From Hypericibacter sp049323455 (GTDB lineage Bacteria > Pseudomonadota > Alphaproteobacteria > Dongiales > Dongiaceae), in contig JBMONF010000019.1 in assembly GCA_049323455.1 (NCBI GenBank), positions 62,001 through 126,000 on the forward strand: 64,000 nt of DNA, read 5' to 3'. The position numbers and the translations under genes are program-made. The notes beneath the pieces were generated by a model. The model was not told where the DNA came from. It ran no database searches and saw only the letters and a program-made list of their open reading frames with translations. Below are positions 51,189 through 59,259 of this stretch, in pieces. How positions within the stretch are numbered: the first letter of the stretch is position 1; every line of letters starts with the position of its first letter.

Positions 51189-51673
51189 GGGTTGACTCCT
51201 TCTGTCACGGGATCCGGCGCCGCCCCACGGGCGGGCCGGCGAACCGGCGGAACCTCGCCGCGGCGCACGGCGATGCCGAGTTCGAGGCTCTCGGCGATGC
51301 GGCGCGCGCGTTCGAGAAAATGCTCTGCCGCGGCCGGCGGACAGACGCGGCGCGCCGTCGCCTCGAAGATCTGCAGCCAGCGGGCGAAATGGCCGGCGTC
51401 GACCGGCAGCGAAAGATGGGCCTGCATCGGCTGCCCGTGATAGCGGCCGCTCAGCAGCGCCACCGACGACCAGAAGTCGCACATCTTGGCGATGTGCCGG
51501 TCCCAATCACGGATGCGGGCCGCGAAGATCGGGCCCAGCGCGGGGTCGCGCTCGACCTCGCCATAGAAGCTGCGGACCAGCCGCCCGATCATCGCATCGT
51601 CGATGCCGGTCCGCTGCGCGATTTCCGCGGTCAGAGCGGCGCGGCGCGACGGGTCGTTCTTGGCCGGCTCCAT
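51185..51673 (-). CDS. Truncated hemoglobin (group III-like)
   Basis: 162 aa from ATG 51673 (a TTG at 51694 would give 7 more residues). FYGEVERDPALGPIFAARI, HIAKMCDFWSSVAL, RYHGQPMQAHLSLPVDAGHFARWLQIF is the group III truncated globin pattern: proximal His in the AHLSLP segment and W in the LQIF helix. The C-terminus is an Arg/Pro-rich tail. Such globins bind O2/NO and are often linked to NO detoxification. Its stop overlaps the RIC start by 4 nt. An NsrR-type operator lies 13 bp upstream. Confidence 0.87.
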   Translation of the reverse strand: MEPAKNDPSRRAALTAEIAQRTGIDDAMIGRLVRSFYGEVERDPALGPIFAARIRDWDRHIAKMCDFWSSVALLSGRYHGQPMQAHLSLPVDAGHFARWLQIFEATARRVCPPAAAEHFLERARRIAESLELGIAVRRGEVPPVRRPARGAAPDPVTEGVNP

Positions 51674-51685
51674 GGGGTTTCCATT

Positions 51686-51708
51686 AAGATGCAAACTGAA
51701 TACATATT
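51686..51708. promoter_or_regulatory. Putative NsrR operator (AAGATGCAAAC-N-GAATACATATT)
   Basis: Two 11-bp half-sites separated by 1 bp, the NsrR geometry. The left half matches AAGATGCATTT at 8 of 11, including the first eight; the right half matches AAATGCATCTT at 8 of 11. It lies 13 bp upstream of the globin ATG, close to the start as expected for repression of the globin-RIC operon by the NsrR-type protein next door. Confidence 0.6.
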
Positions 51709-51788
51709 ATTGGTGAAATACGGAATATGAAATACCTCGTTTTAGCGACCTTTCGCCGCGGCCGGGCTTTCCGGCCGCGGTGGCGCGT

Positions 51789-52247
51789 TCAGGGTCGATC
51801 GGCGGACGGCTCGGTCAGGAGGCGCCTCAAGACCCGACCGGTTCGCGGCGCCTTGATCAGATCCTTCAGGCTGTAGCGATCGAGCGTTGCGAGAAAGGCC
51901 AGAAGCGCCTCCTCGAGCGGGCCTTTGAGGCCGCAGGCGGAGGAGATCACGCAGGCATTGCGCTTGGCATCGAAGCATTCGACGAGCGCGAAACTATCCT
52001 CGGTCGCCCGCACGACGTCGCCCAGATTGATCTCCTCCGCAGGTCGGGCGAGCTGCAGCCCGCCCTTCCTTCCCCTGAGGCTCGTCACGAACCCGGCCTG
52101 GCTCAGCCGCAGCGCGACCTTCATCAGATGGTTGCGCGAGATGGCGTAGCGGCGGGCGGCTTCCTCGATCGTATGGATCTTCTGCGGCTCGAGTGCCAGC
52201 AGCATCAGGAGCCGCAGGGCGTAGTCGGTGTGAAGTGTCAAACGCAT
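51789..52247 (-). CDS. nsrR: NsrR-type Rrf2-family NO-sensing repressor
   Basis: 152 aa from ATG 52247 (MRLTLHTDYALRLLM). An N-terminal winged helix (TIEEAARRYAISRNHLMKVALRLSQAGFV) is followed by RGRKGGLQLA and the Fe-S cysteines C91, C99 and C105 (ECFDAKRNACVISSACGLKG), the NsrR pattern. NsrR loses DNA binding when NO destroys its [Fe-S] cluster. It is transcribed in the same direction as the downstream globin-RIC operon, whose promoter region carries a matching operator. A short palindrome in its own upstream region suggests autoregulation. Confidence 0.88.
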   Translation of the reverse strand: MRLTLHTDYALRLLMLLALEPQKIHTIEEAARRYAISRNHLMKVALRLSQAGFVTSLRGRKGGLQLARPAEEINLGDVVRATEDSFALVECFDAKRNACVISSACGLKGPLEEALLAFLATLDRYSLKDLIKAPRTGRVLRRLLTEPSADRP

Positions 52248-52281
52248 GCCGAGATCTCGTCTTCCGGCCGGCGCCGGCAAA

Positions 52282-52293
52282 AATATGCATATT
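52282..52293. promoter_or_regulatory. Palindrome AATATGCATATT upstream of nsrR
   Basis: A perfect 12-bp palindrome 35 bp upstream of the nsrR ATG, in an A+T-rich patch. Its AATATGCATAT core matches the NsrR half-site AAGATGCATTT at 9 of 11 positions. A weak autoregulatory operator is the best reading. Confidence 0.4.
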
Positions 52294-52356
52294 ATATGTT
52301 CGATTTAGCCCTGGCCATCGGCGAAGCAACCGACGTCGATCTCGACGCTTCCGGAC

Positions 52357-52755
52357 TCAGCCGGCACGCGCGCCGCCGGCGGCCGCGCGCGGCGCGGCAG
52401 CAAGGCTCGTCGCCGCGGCTGCCTTCTCGTCGGCGGCCTTCCAGCGCCGCGCGACCTCGCTCAACTGGCTCAGAACCGTGCGCAGCTCTTCGCCGCGCGG
52501 CGTGAGGCTGTAGGTGACACGCGGCGGAATGGTCGCCTCGTAGCGGCGATCGAGAATGCCCGCCTTCTCGAGCATGCGCAGCCGCTCGGTCAAGACCTTG
52601 GCGGAGATGCCGGGAACTTGACGCTTGATTTCCCCGAACCGGCTGGGGCCCGAGCGCATCAATATCCAAAGGATGTAGGTGGTCCAAGGTCCCATCAGGA
52701 TCCGGAGCAGCCAGTCCATGGGACACTCCGTCGCCGTCTTGGTTGTGCGCGCCAT
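52357..52755 (-). CDS. HxlR-family transcriptional regulator
   Basis: 132 aa from ATG 52755, with AGGA upstream; a TTG at 52779 is rejected. CPMDWLLRILMGPWTTYILWILMRSGPSRFGEIKRQVPGISAKVLTERLRMLEKAGILDRR is the HxlR winged helix-turn-helix, with Cys at residue 11 in the position of redox-sensing members. YSLTPRGEEL follows, and the tail is Ala/Arg-rich. These regulators act as dimers and respond to electrophiles, aldehydes or redox signals. A palindrome 118 bp upstream and the divergent small membrane gene are candidate targets. Confidence 0.88.
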   Translation of the reverse strand: MARTTKTATECPMDWLLRILMGPWTTYILWILMRSGPSRFGEIKRQVPGISAKVLTERLRMLEKAGILDRRYEATIPPRVTYSLTPRGEELRTVLSQLSEVARRWKAADEKAAAATSLAAAPRAAAGGARAG

Positions 52756-52872
52756 CTTCCTGTCTCCCGGTTGTCGCAACCCTCAAAGCGCGGTGCGACC
52801 GACCTTGGCGGATGCTCGTCGGCCGGCCTCGCCTTTTTTAGTTACTATCGGCGTTCCAGTTTCAAAAGGCTA

Positions 52873-52888
52873 GTCACACTCTTGTGAC
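52873..52888. promoter_or_regulatory. Palindrome GTCACA-CTCT-TGTGAC
   Basis: Perfect 6-bp arms in the 282-bp divergent region between the HxlR regulator and the small membrane protein gene. Suits a dimeric winged-helix regulator, such as the adjacent HxlR protein. Confidence 0.4.
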
Positions 52889-53037
52889 CACCGGCCGATA
52901 GGGGAACGCGCCGGAGAAGCGGGCCGACCGGTTCAACCAAAGGGTTGGCCTCGACCGATTCGGCATGGGGGCCGGTTTCCCGCGACGTGCATTTCCGTTA
53001 TGGTTCCGCAATTTTTCAGGGGGAAGGCGAAAATCCC

Positions 53038-53340
53038 GTGACCCTTCGCATTGTCGGCTGGGTTCTGCTGTTGATCGCGGTCGCCTTCCTCGCCCGCGAC
53101 CTCGTTTCGCTGTTCGAGGCGGGGCATTGGACGCCGTTGCCGGCGGGGCAGGTCTGGTTCTGGATTCACAAGGACAGCCTGCTCCTGCTGCAACCGGCGA
53201 TCGAGCGCCATCTCTGGCCGCCCCTCTGGAGCGCGATCGCCGAGATCCTGACCTGGCCGGCCTGGGCGGTCGTGGGCGTGCCGGGCCTGCTGCTGTCGCT
53301 CGCGGGCAGGCGCCGACGCAAGAAACGCTGGTGGCGATAG
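53038..53340 (+). CDS. Small membrane protein, unknown function
   Basis: 100 aa from GTG 53038; an AAGG lies about 12 nt upstream, which is weak, and longer versions starting at 52945 are possible. The sequence is hydrophobic (TLRIVGWVLLLIAVAFLARDLVSLFEAG and WPAWAVVGVPGLLLSLAG, two helices) and ends with a basic RRRRKKRWWR tail. No family recognised. Its last third has a degenerate nucleotide copy at 55068-55172, near the DUF1326 gene, suggesting local duplication and decay. Confidence 0.55.
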   Translation: MTLRIVGWVLLLIAVAFLARDLVSLFEAGHWTPLPAGQVWFWIHKDSLLLLQPAIERHLWPPLWSAIAEILTWPAWAVVGVPGLLLSLAGRRRRKKRWWR

Positions 53341-53400
53341 AAGAACGACTTTGCCGAATCCAGCCGGCCCGCTCCCGGCCGATGGCGGTCCGGCCGCCGT

Positions 53401-54210
53401 TCAAGCCAGTGCGAGAAGCGTGGCGCCGCCCCAAGCGACGAGCGCGCCACCGGCGATCCTGCCGAGCCAGTGGCCCGCGGGTGCGGTCTTCTCGACCAGC
53501 ACGAATGCGGCGATCCCGATGATCCATGCCAAGTTCATCACGCCGCCCACGAACAACAGCGCCATCAACAGCCAGCAGCATCCGAGACAGTAGCAGCCGT
53601 GCCGCAGTCCCATGCCGAAGGCACCCCGGGCTCCCTCCCGCCAGTGCGTCAGCACGAAATCGAGCGGCGACCGGCATTGCCGCAGGCAGGCTTGCTTGAG
53701 CGGCGTCCACTGGTAGAGGCCGGCGCCGATCAGCACGGCCCCCGCCAAGGCCACGCTCGTCGTCCGCATCGTCGGGGAAAGCAGTGCCGCCGCGTCGAGG
53801 CTCCACTGCATCGTCGTGGCACCGATGCCGAAAACCGACCACACGGCGACATAACCGAGCGCGAAGACCCCCGTCATGACCAGGGCTCCGCGATGGGTGC
53901 CGCGGCGCCGGGCGATGCTCGAATAGAGCAGGATCATCGGCGCCGCGCTCGGCAGCATCATCGCCATCATCATCGCCGCCCACATGACCAGCATGAGCGC
54001 GGCGTGGCCCGCCGACCACGGCCCTCTTGCCATCGGCATGAGCATGTCGTCCATCTCGCGCATTTCCGTGCCGGCGCCGCGCAGGAGGTGGAGCCAGGCA
54101 AGCGCGACGACAACCGCCAGCGCGCCTGCCACCAGCAGGCGGTCGCGCCGGAGCAACGTCTCGAGCGCCGATGGGCCCGTCGTTTGCCGACCGGGAGGAC
54201 GACCGCTCAT
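53401..54210 (-). CDS. DUF2182 integral membrane protein
   Basis: 269 aa from ATG 54210. About seven hydrophobic segments; the Met-rich WAAMMMAMMLPSAAPMILLYSSIARRR (77-103) is the DUF2182 signature. Cysteines cluster at C175/C179 (ACLRQCRSP) and C206/C208/C211/C212 (HGCYCLGCCW), consistent with metal handling, though the function is not established. It is 54 bp downstream of a DUF1326 gene on the same strand, a pairing that recurs in bacteria. Confidence 0.85.
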   Translation of the reverse strand: MSGRPPGRQTTGPSALETLLRRDRLLVAGALAVVVALAWLHLLRGAGTEMREMDDMLMPMARGPWSAGHAALMLVMWAAMMMAMMLPSAAPMILLYSSIARRRGTHRGALVMTGVFALGYVAVWSVFGIGATTMQWSLDAAALLSPTMRTTSVALAGAVLIGAGLYQWTPLKQACLRQCRSPLDFVLTHWREGARGAFGMGLRHGCYCLGCCWLLMALLFVGGVMNLAWIIGIAAFVLVEKTAPAGHWLGRIAGGALVAWGGATLLALA

Positions 54211-54264
54211 GTTCCGGCGCGCCGCCGATCGCCTGTGCAAGCGCGGGGCGAGATGGGGGCCGCC

Positions 54265-54897
54265 TTATGCCGCAACGCCGCGCGGTGTCTGCACGACGTG
54301 AGCCAGCGTGCTATGCGTGCCCTTCGTGTCGAACTTGATCGCGCCCGTGCTGTGGATATCGGCCGATGCGATTTCGCCCTCGATGTGCTCGAAACCTTCG
54401 GGCATCACCACACGGATGCGGTGCGGCGCTCCCGTGACCGGGTTCTTGATCGGCTCCACCTCGGTTTCCAGGATGCCGGGAACGATCAGGCGTGCGGTTC
54501 GGCCGTCCTTGTCGAAGCCGAACTGGACCGGCGCGAAGACCGGGTCGTGCATCTTGCTGATGATCAGGCTGAAGATGTGGAAGAGCGTGCCCTCGGCCGA
54601 ATGCTTGCCCGACAGGATGTTGAAGAGCGCTTCGCGCTGCGCGGGGCTCGCGCGCTCGTCGATGATGGCTTGCGCTTCGCCATTGCCTTCGTGCAACGCG
54701 CCGGGAAAGGACACCGTGACGGCGAAGGTCAGGCCGTCGAGCTTGACGTCTTCGAAGTGGCCCTTGGTGATATGCATTCCCAAGAGACCTTTGCAGGGGC
54801 CGTTCGTCGGCCTCGCATTAAAGTCGCAGGGACAACCGAAGGCGCAGTTGCAGTTCTTGATCCACTGGCCCTCGAGACGCCAATTGGCTTCCGGCAT
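54265..54897 (-). CDS. DUF1326 protein
   Basis: 210 aa from ATG 54897. The N-terminal WRLEGQWIKNCNCAFGCPCDFNARPTNGPCKG has the DUF1326 cysteine pattern (C16, C18, C22, C24, C35), suggesting a metal or redox centre. VSFPGALHEGNGEAQAIIDERAS and EALFNILSGK follow as in other members. No signal peptide. It is the first gene of the DUF1326-DUF2182 pair; a joint metal- or thiol-related role is plausible but unproven. Confidence 0.87.
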   Translation of the reverse strand: MPEANWRLEGQWIKNCNCAFGCPCDFNARPTNGPCKGLLGMHITKGHFEDVKLDGLTFAVTVSFPGALHEGNGEAQAIIDERASPAQREALFNILSGKHSAEGTLFHIFSLIISKMHDPVFAPVQFGFDKDGRTARLIVPGILETEVEPIKNPVTGAPHRIRVVMPEGFEHIEGEIASADIHSTGAIKFDTKGTHSTLAHVVQTPRGVAA

Positions 54898-55067
54898 GAC
54901 GTGCCTCCCTTCGTTGCCGTTTTTCGGTCGGTACTCCTCGGTCGTTGATCCACGCCATTCGCACCGGGGCAATACGGCCCCGGCAGGGAACGATAGCACC
55001 GTTGACGACCCGCAAGGAACGGATTCCGCGGTCCGTGGCGGAATCCTTGGCGACACCCGCCGCCGCG

Positions 55068-55172
55068 CTGGAGCGCGATCGCCGAGATCCCGATCTGGCC
55101 GGCCTGGGCGGTGCTGGGGCCGCTGCTCCCGCTCACGAGGCAGGCGACGGTGCAAGAAGCGGTGGTGGCGAT
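55068..55172 (+). pseudogene. Decayed copy of the 3' end of the small membrane protein gene
   Basis: About 105 bp corresponds to 53226-53338 on the same strand. The first 22 bases match exactly (CTGGAGCGCGATCGCCGAGATC); later stretches match with small deletions that break the frame. The translated start WSAIAEI.IWPAWAV parallels WSAIAEILTWPAWAV of the intact gene. The 5' two-thirds of the gene is missing. Confidence 0.65.
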
Positions 55173-55208
55173 AAAAGCTAAAAGAGCGGAGTATTCTTAC
55201 AAAAGTCA

Positions 55209-55238
55209 TCCCGGAAACGGCAAAGCCGTTATCCGGGA
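55209..55238. repeat. Palindromic intergenic repeat unit
   Basis: TCCCGGAAACGGC-AAA-GCCGTTATCCGGGA forms a near-perfect 13-bp stem with one extra T, and outer arms AGTCAT (55204-55209) and ATGACT (55251-55256) extend it. Words from this unit (GTCATCCC, CCGGGATCCATG) recur in the 59944-60337 element, suggesting a dispersed intergenic repeat. Confidence 0.55.
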
Positions 55239-55343
55239 TCCATGCCTGAAATGACTCCGCACATGCCGAGTTCGCCACGGCGATGGGTCCGGCTCGCGCG
55301 AGGCTTTCGCCCCGCTTGGCCGGGACGACGCTAGTGGGAATCC

Positions 55344-57146
55344 TCAATCGTCGCTCATCTTGAGGGCGGCGAGGAAGGCCGACTGCGGAATCTCGACATT
55401 GCCGTACTGGCGCATGCGCTTCTTGCCCTCCTTCTGCTTCTCGAGGAGCTTGCGCTTGCGCGTGATGTCGCCGCCATAGCACTTGGCCGTCACGTCCTTC
55501 CGGAGCGCGCTCACGGTCTCGCGCGCGATCACCTTGGCGCCGATCGCGGCCTGGATCGCGATCTTGAAGAGCTGGCGCGGGATCAGGTCCTTGAGCCTCA
55601 GGCAGAGTGCTCGCCCGCGCGCCTCGGCATGGGTCTTGTGGACGATGCAGGCGAGTGCATCGACCGGCTCGCCGTTCACCAGGATCGAGAGCTTGACGAG
55701 GTCGCCCTCGCGATAGCCGTCCACCTGGTAGTCGAAGGAGGCATAGCCGCGCGAGACCGACTTGAGCCGGTCGTAGAAATCGAACACCACCTCGTTCAAG
55801 GGCAGGCGATAGACCAGCATGGCGCGGCTGCCGGCATAGGTGAGATCGACCTGCTCGCCGCGCCGCTCCTCGCACAGCTTGAGGATCGGCCCCAGATACT
55901 CGTCCGGCACCAGGATGGTGGCCTTGATCCAAGGCTCCTCGATCTTCTCGATGCGCGTCACCTCGGGCATGTCGGCCGGATTGTGCAGCTCCTTCGTCTC
56001 GCCGTTGGTGAGATGGACGCGATAGACCACCGAAGGTGCGGTGGTGATGAGGTCGAGGTTGAACTCGCGCTCGAGCCGCTCCTGGATGATCTCGAGATGC
56101 AGCAGGCCAAGGAAGCCGCAGCGGAAGCCGAAGCCCAGCGCCGCCGAGGTCTCGGGCTCGAACTGGAAGCTGGCGTCGTTGAGCCGGAGCTTGCCCAGGC
56201 TGTCGCGCAAATTGCCGTAGTCGGCGGCGTCGACCGGGAAGAGGCCGCAGAACACCACCGGCACCGAGGGCTTGAAGCCCGGCAGGGGCTCCGCCGCCGG
56301 CCGGCGCTCCTCGGTGATGGTGTCGCCGATGCGGCAGTCCGCGACCTGCTTGATGCCGGCGGTGAGGAAGCCGATCTCGCCCGGGCCCAGCTCCGGCGCC
56401 GGCTCGCCCTTGGGCTTGAAGACGCCGACCCGCTCGACCACATGGGCGGCACCCGTGGACATCATGCGGATCTTCATGCCGGGCTTGAGCACGCCGTCCT
56501 TGATGCGCACCAGGATGACGACGCCCAAGTAGGCGTCGTACCAGCTGTCGATGAGGAGCGCCTTGAGCGGCGCAGCGGCATCGCCCTTGGGCGCCGGCAG
56601 GCGCGTCACCAGCGCCTCCAGCACCTCGTCGATATTGAGGCCGGTCTTGGCGGAGATCAGCACCGCGTTCGAAGCGTCGAGCCCGATCACGTCCTCGATC
56701 TGCTGCTTGACCTTCTCGGGCTCGGCCGCGGGCAGATCGATCTTGTTCAGGACCGGAACGATCTCGTGGTTGTTGTCGATCGCCTGATAGACGTTGGCGA
56801 GCGTCTGGGCCTCGACCCCCTGGCTCGCATCGACGACCAGCAGCGAGCCTTCGCAGGCCGAGAGGCTGCGGCTCACCTCGTAGGCGAAATCGACATGGCC
56901 CGGCGTGTCGATCAGGTTGAGCGTGTAGGTCTCGCCGTCGCGCGCCTTGTAGGTGAGGCGCACGGTCTGGGCCTTGATGGTGATGCCGCGCTCGCGCTCG
57001 ATCTCCATCGAATCGAGCACCTGCTCCTTCATCTCGCGCGAAGAGAGCGCGCCGCAGCGCTCGATCAGCCGGTCGGCCAGGGTCGATTTGCCGTGGTCGA
57101 TATGGGCGATGATCGAGAAATTGCGGATATGGCGAAGGTCGGTCAT
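55344..57146 (-). CDS. lepA: Elongation factor 4 (LepA)
   Basis: 600 aa, the normal LepA length. G1 AHIDHGKST (14-22), G3 DTPGHVDF, and G4 NKID are present; domain II-IV organisation and the unique C-terminal domain (KCYGGDITRKRKLLEKQKEGKKRMR) are LepA-specific. It is a ribosome-binding GTPase that promotes efficient translation under stress. It stands alone; the divergent neighbour is a TetR regulator, with 289 bp between. Confidence 0.97.
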   Translation of the reverse strand: MTDLRHIRNFSIIAHIDHGKSTLADRLIERCGALSSREMKEQVLDSMEIERERGITIKAQTVRLTYKARDGETYTLNLIDTPGHVDFAYEVSRSLSACEGSLLVVDASQGVEAQTLANVYQAIDNNHEIVPVLNKIDLPAAEPEKVKQQIEDVIGLDASNAVLISAKTGLNIDEVLEALVTRLPAPKGDAAAPLKALLIDSWYDAYLGVVILVRIKDGVLKPGMKIRMMSTGAAHVVERVGVFKPKGEPAPELGPGEIGFLTAGIKQVADCRIGDTITEERRPAAEPLPGFKPSVPVVFCGLFPVDAADYGNLRDSLGKLRLNDASFQFEPETSAALGFGFRCGFLGLLHLEIIQERLEREFNLDLITTAPSVVYRVHLTNGETKELHNPADMPEVTRIEKIEEPWIKATILVPDEYLGPILKLCEERRGEQVDLTYAGSRAMLVYRLPLNEVVFDFYDRLKSVSRGYASFDYQVDGYREGDLVKLSILVNGEPVDALACIVHKTHAEARGRALCLRLKDLIPRQLFKIAIQAAIGAKVIARETVSALRKDVTAKCYGGDITRKRKLLEKQKEGKKRMRQYGNVEIPQSAFLAALKMSDD

Positions 57147-57435
57147 GGGCGCAAAGCGATCTGCCGGGCGGCTCTCGGCCGGCGGTTCAAGGGCATCATC
57201 CGTTCCAGGGGGCGGCCACCCGATCGATCCGGGACATCAGCGGGCGCCGCGACCGCAAACGGCGCGCCAGGAACATAGGGCTCGCCCCCCTCTCGCGCAA
57301 CCACGGGGGTGCGAGACACAGCGGCGTGGCGCTCGAGCAAGGCTTCTCGGCATATGGCTTAATTATACGATTACGGATATAATTTTGCCGGTGGCAGCGC
57401 TCACCCAAACAAATTTCATACTATACCGTATATTT

Positions 57436-58002
57436 ATGCCGAGACCGGCGGTGCACAAGGCGGAGGATTGGGTGGCGGCGGGATGGCGCGCCCTGGCCGA
57501 GGGCGGGCCAGCCGCAGTGCGGATCGAGGCGCTGGCCCGTTCGCTGGGCGTCACCAAGGGCGGGTTCTACGGGCATTTCGCCGACCGCGCGGCCCTGCTT
57601 GACGCCATGCTGGCCGGGTGGCGCGAGCGCGCCGGCTCCGGCCTGATCGCCCGCGTCGAGGCCCGGGGCGGCGATCCGCGAGACAAGCTCTGGGCCTTGA
57701 TAGAAACCGTGATCCGCGAGGGAGCGCGCTCGCCGGAGCCGGCCTTGCGGACCTGGGCGCGCGGCAGCGAGGCCGTGCGCGCGGCGCTGGCCGCGGTGGA
57801 CCGCCGACGGCTCGACTATCTCGACGCGCAGTTCCAGGCGATGGGCTTCGGCGGCCTGGATGCGACCTCGCGGGCGCGGCTCTGTTATCTGGCCCTCATC
57901 GCCGAGCACCAGCTTGCCACGGCCCCTTCGCTCGCAGAGCGGCTCGCAGCCGCCCGCGCCCAGTTCGCGTTGCTGACGGCGGGCCTCGCTTCGCCCGGCT
58001 GA
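57436..58002 (+). CDS. TetR/AcrR-family transcriptional regulator
   Basis: 188 aa from ATG 57436. The N-terminal helix-turn-helix is VAAGWRALAEGGPAAVRIEALARSLGVTKGGFYGHFADRAALLDAML. The C-terminal ligand-binding region is helical and Ala/Arg-rich. The 57360-57435 upstream region is A+T-rich (TTAATTATACGATTACGGATATAATTTT-like composition) and likely carries the promoter. The LysE exporter gene follows 55 bp downstream, the obvious regulatory candidate. Confidence 0.88.
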   Translation: MPRPAVHKAEDWVAAGWRALAEGGPAAVRIEALARSLGVTKGGFYGHFADRAALLDAMLAGWRERAGSGLIARVEARGGDPRDKLWALIETVIREGARSPEPALRTWARGSEAVRAALAAVDRRRLDYLDAQFQAMGFGGLDATSRARLCYLALIAEHQLATAPSLAERLAAARAQFALLTAGLASPG

Positions 58003-58057
58003 AATCAACCGCCGAATCCGCGACAATGGCGGCTGCGGCCAAACCGGAGAGAAAGAC

Positions 58058-58693
58058 ATGGACACGACGTTCGCGCTGTTCGCCATCCTGGGCGCGCTGC
58101 TCCTGGGCGCGATCAGCCCCGGCCCCAGCTTCGTGCTGGTGGCCCGCACCGCGATCGCGCGGTCGCGGCAAGACGGCCTCGCGACCGCGCTCGGCATGGG
58201 CGTAGGCGGCGCCGTCTTCGGCAGCTTGGCGTTGCTCGGCCTGATCGCGCTCTTGAGCCAGGTCGCATGGCTTTACGCCGTGCTGAAGGTCCTGGGCGGG
58301 CTCTATCTGCTCTATCTCGCCTTCATGCTGTGGCGCGGCGCCAAGCAGGAGATCGACGTGCGCGATGGCAACCAGACGCGCAGCGCGCGTCCCGAACGCT
58401 CTTTCGCGCTCGCGCTCGTGACACAACTCTCCAACCCGAAAACGGCGATCGTCTACAGCAGCATCTTCGCCGCACTTCTGCCGAAGGCGCCGCCGCTATG
58501 GATGGTTGCGATCCTTCCTGGCCTGATCTTGCTGGTCGAGGCCGGCTGGTACGCGGTGGTCGCGCTGGCGTTCTCATCGGAACGCCCGCGCCGCGCCTAT
58601 CTTCGTTCGAAGCGCTGGATCGACCGGGCAGCTGGATCCGTCATGGGCGCCCTCGGCCTCAAGCTTATGCTCGAGGCCGGCCGTCCCGCCTGA
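58058..58693 (+). CDS. LysE/RhtB-family amino-acid exporter
   Basis: 211 aa with six predicted membrane helices. LLLGAISPGPSFVLVARTAIARSRQDGLATALGMGVGG is the conserved N-terminal family signature, and QLSNPKTAIVYSSIFAALLP is the second. Proteins of this group export amino acids or homoserine lactones. It lies 55 bp downstream of a TetR-family gene on the same strand and converges with the phasin gene. Confidence 0.92.
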   Translation: MDTTFALFAILGALLLGAISPGPSFVLVARTAIARSRQDGLATALGMGVGGAVFGSLALLGLIALLSQVAWLYAVLKVLGGLYLLYLAFMLWRGAKQEIDVRDGNQTRSARPERSFALALVTQLSNPKTAIVYSSIFAALLPKAPPLWMVAILPGLILLVEAGWYAVVALAFSSERPRRAYLRSKRWIDRAAGSVMGALGLKLMLEAGRPA

Positions 58694-58761
58694 CGAACCA
58701 AAACCCGGCTCGCCCCTCCCGCGCGCGGAATGAAGCAGGCCGGAACAGGCTCTATGGGGTG

Positions 58762-59259
58762 CTATTTCCCGCCGGCGCCGCCGTTCGGCTTGGCCGCCTC
58801 GCCGTTGCCAGCGGCACCGTTGCCGAGCCGGCCCAACGCCTCCTTCGCGCATTCCTCGATCGGCTCCCAGCACTTGCCGCTCATCCGGGTCGCCAGGGCC
58901 ATGAGGCGGTTCGCCTCCTCGAGATATTGCTGCGTCGCCTTGCGTGCGAAATCGAATTGCAGATTGAGGGCGGAAGCCGGATCGGTGCAGCGGAGCAGCG
59001 TCTCCGACCGCTCGACATTCTCGCGCAGCCGCGCATTGGCGAATTCGGTCATCTCCTGATTCAAGGCGACCATGCCCTTGAGCATGGCGTCGCTCGCCCG
59101 CATCACGGCTTGCATGGCGGTGCCGCTGGCCGCGGCGATCGCCTGATAGTCGATCGCCGGGATTGTCGCATGCAGCGTCTCGGCTTTGGCGGCATGCAGC
59201 GCTTCGGACTTGACGGTGCCGGTCCTGGCCGTTTCGGCGTGGGAAGTCGTGCGTGACAT
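58762..59259 (-). CDS. Phasin family protein
   Basis: 165 aa from ATG 59259, preceded by GGGAGG. The phasin helical core runs MRASDAMLKGMVALNQEMTEFANARLRENVERSETLLRCTDPASALNLQFDFARKATQQYLEEANRLMALATRM (about residues 63-137). The tail is low-complexity Gly/Asn/Ala (GAAGNGEAAKPNGGAGGK). Phasins coat polyhydroxyalkanoate granules; related proteins can also be regulatory. No pha genes are in the window. Confidence 0.87.
   Translation of the reverse strand: MSRTTSHAETARTGTVKSEALHAAKAETLHATIPAIDYQAIAAASGTAMQAVMRASDAMLKGMVALNQEMTEFANARLRENVERSETLLRCTDPASALNLQFDFARKATQQYLEEANRLMALATRMSGKCWEPIEECAKEALGRLGNGAAGNGEAAKPNGGAGGK

Noticed and set aside
54898..55932. Extended frame joined to the DUF1326 gene
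   Set aside because: It overlaps lepA and intergenic repeats; the DUF1326 domain begins at ATG 54897.
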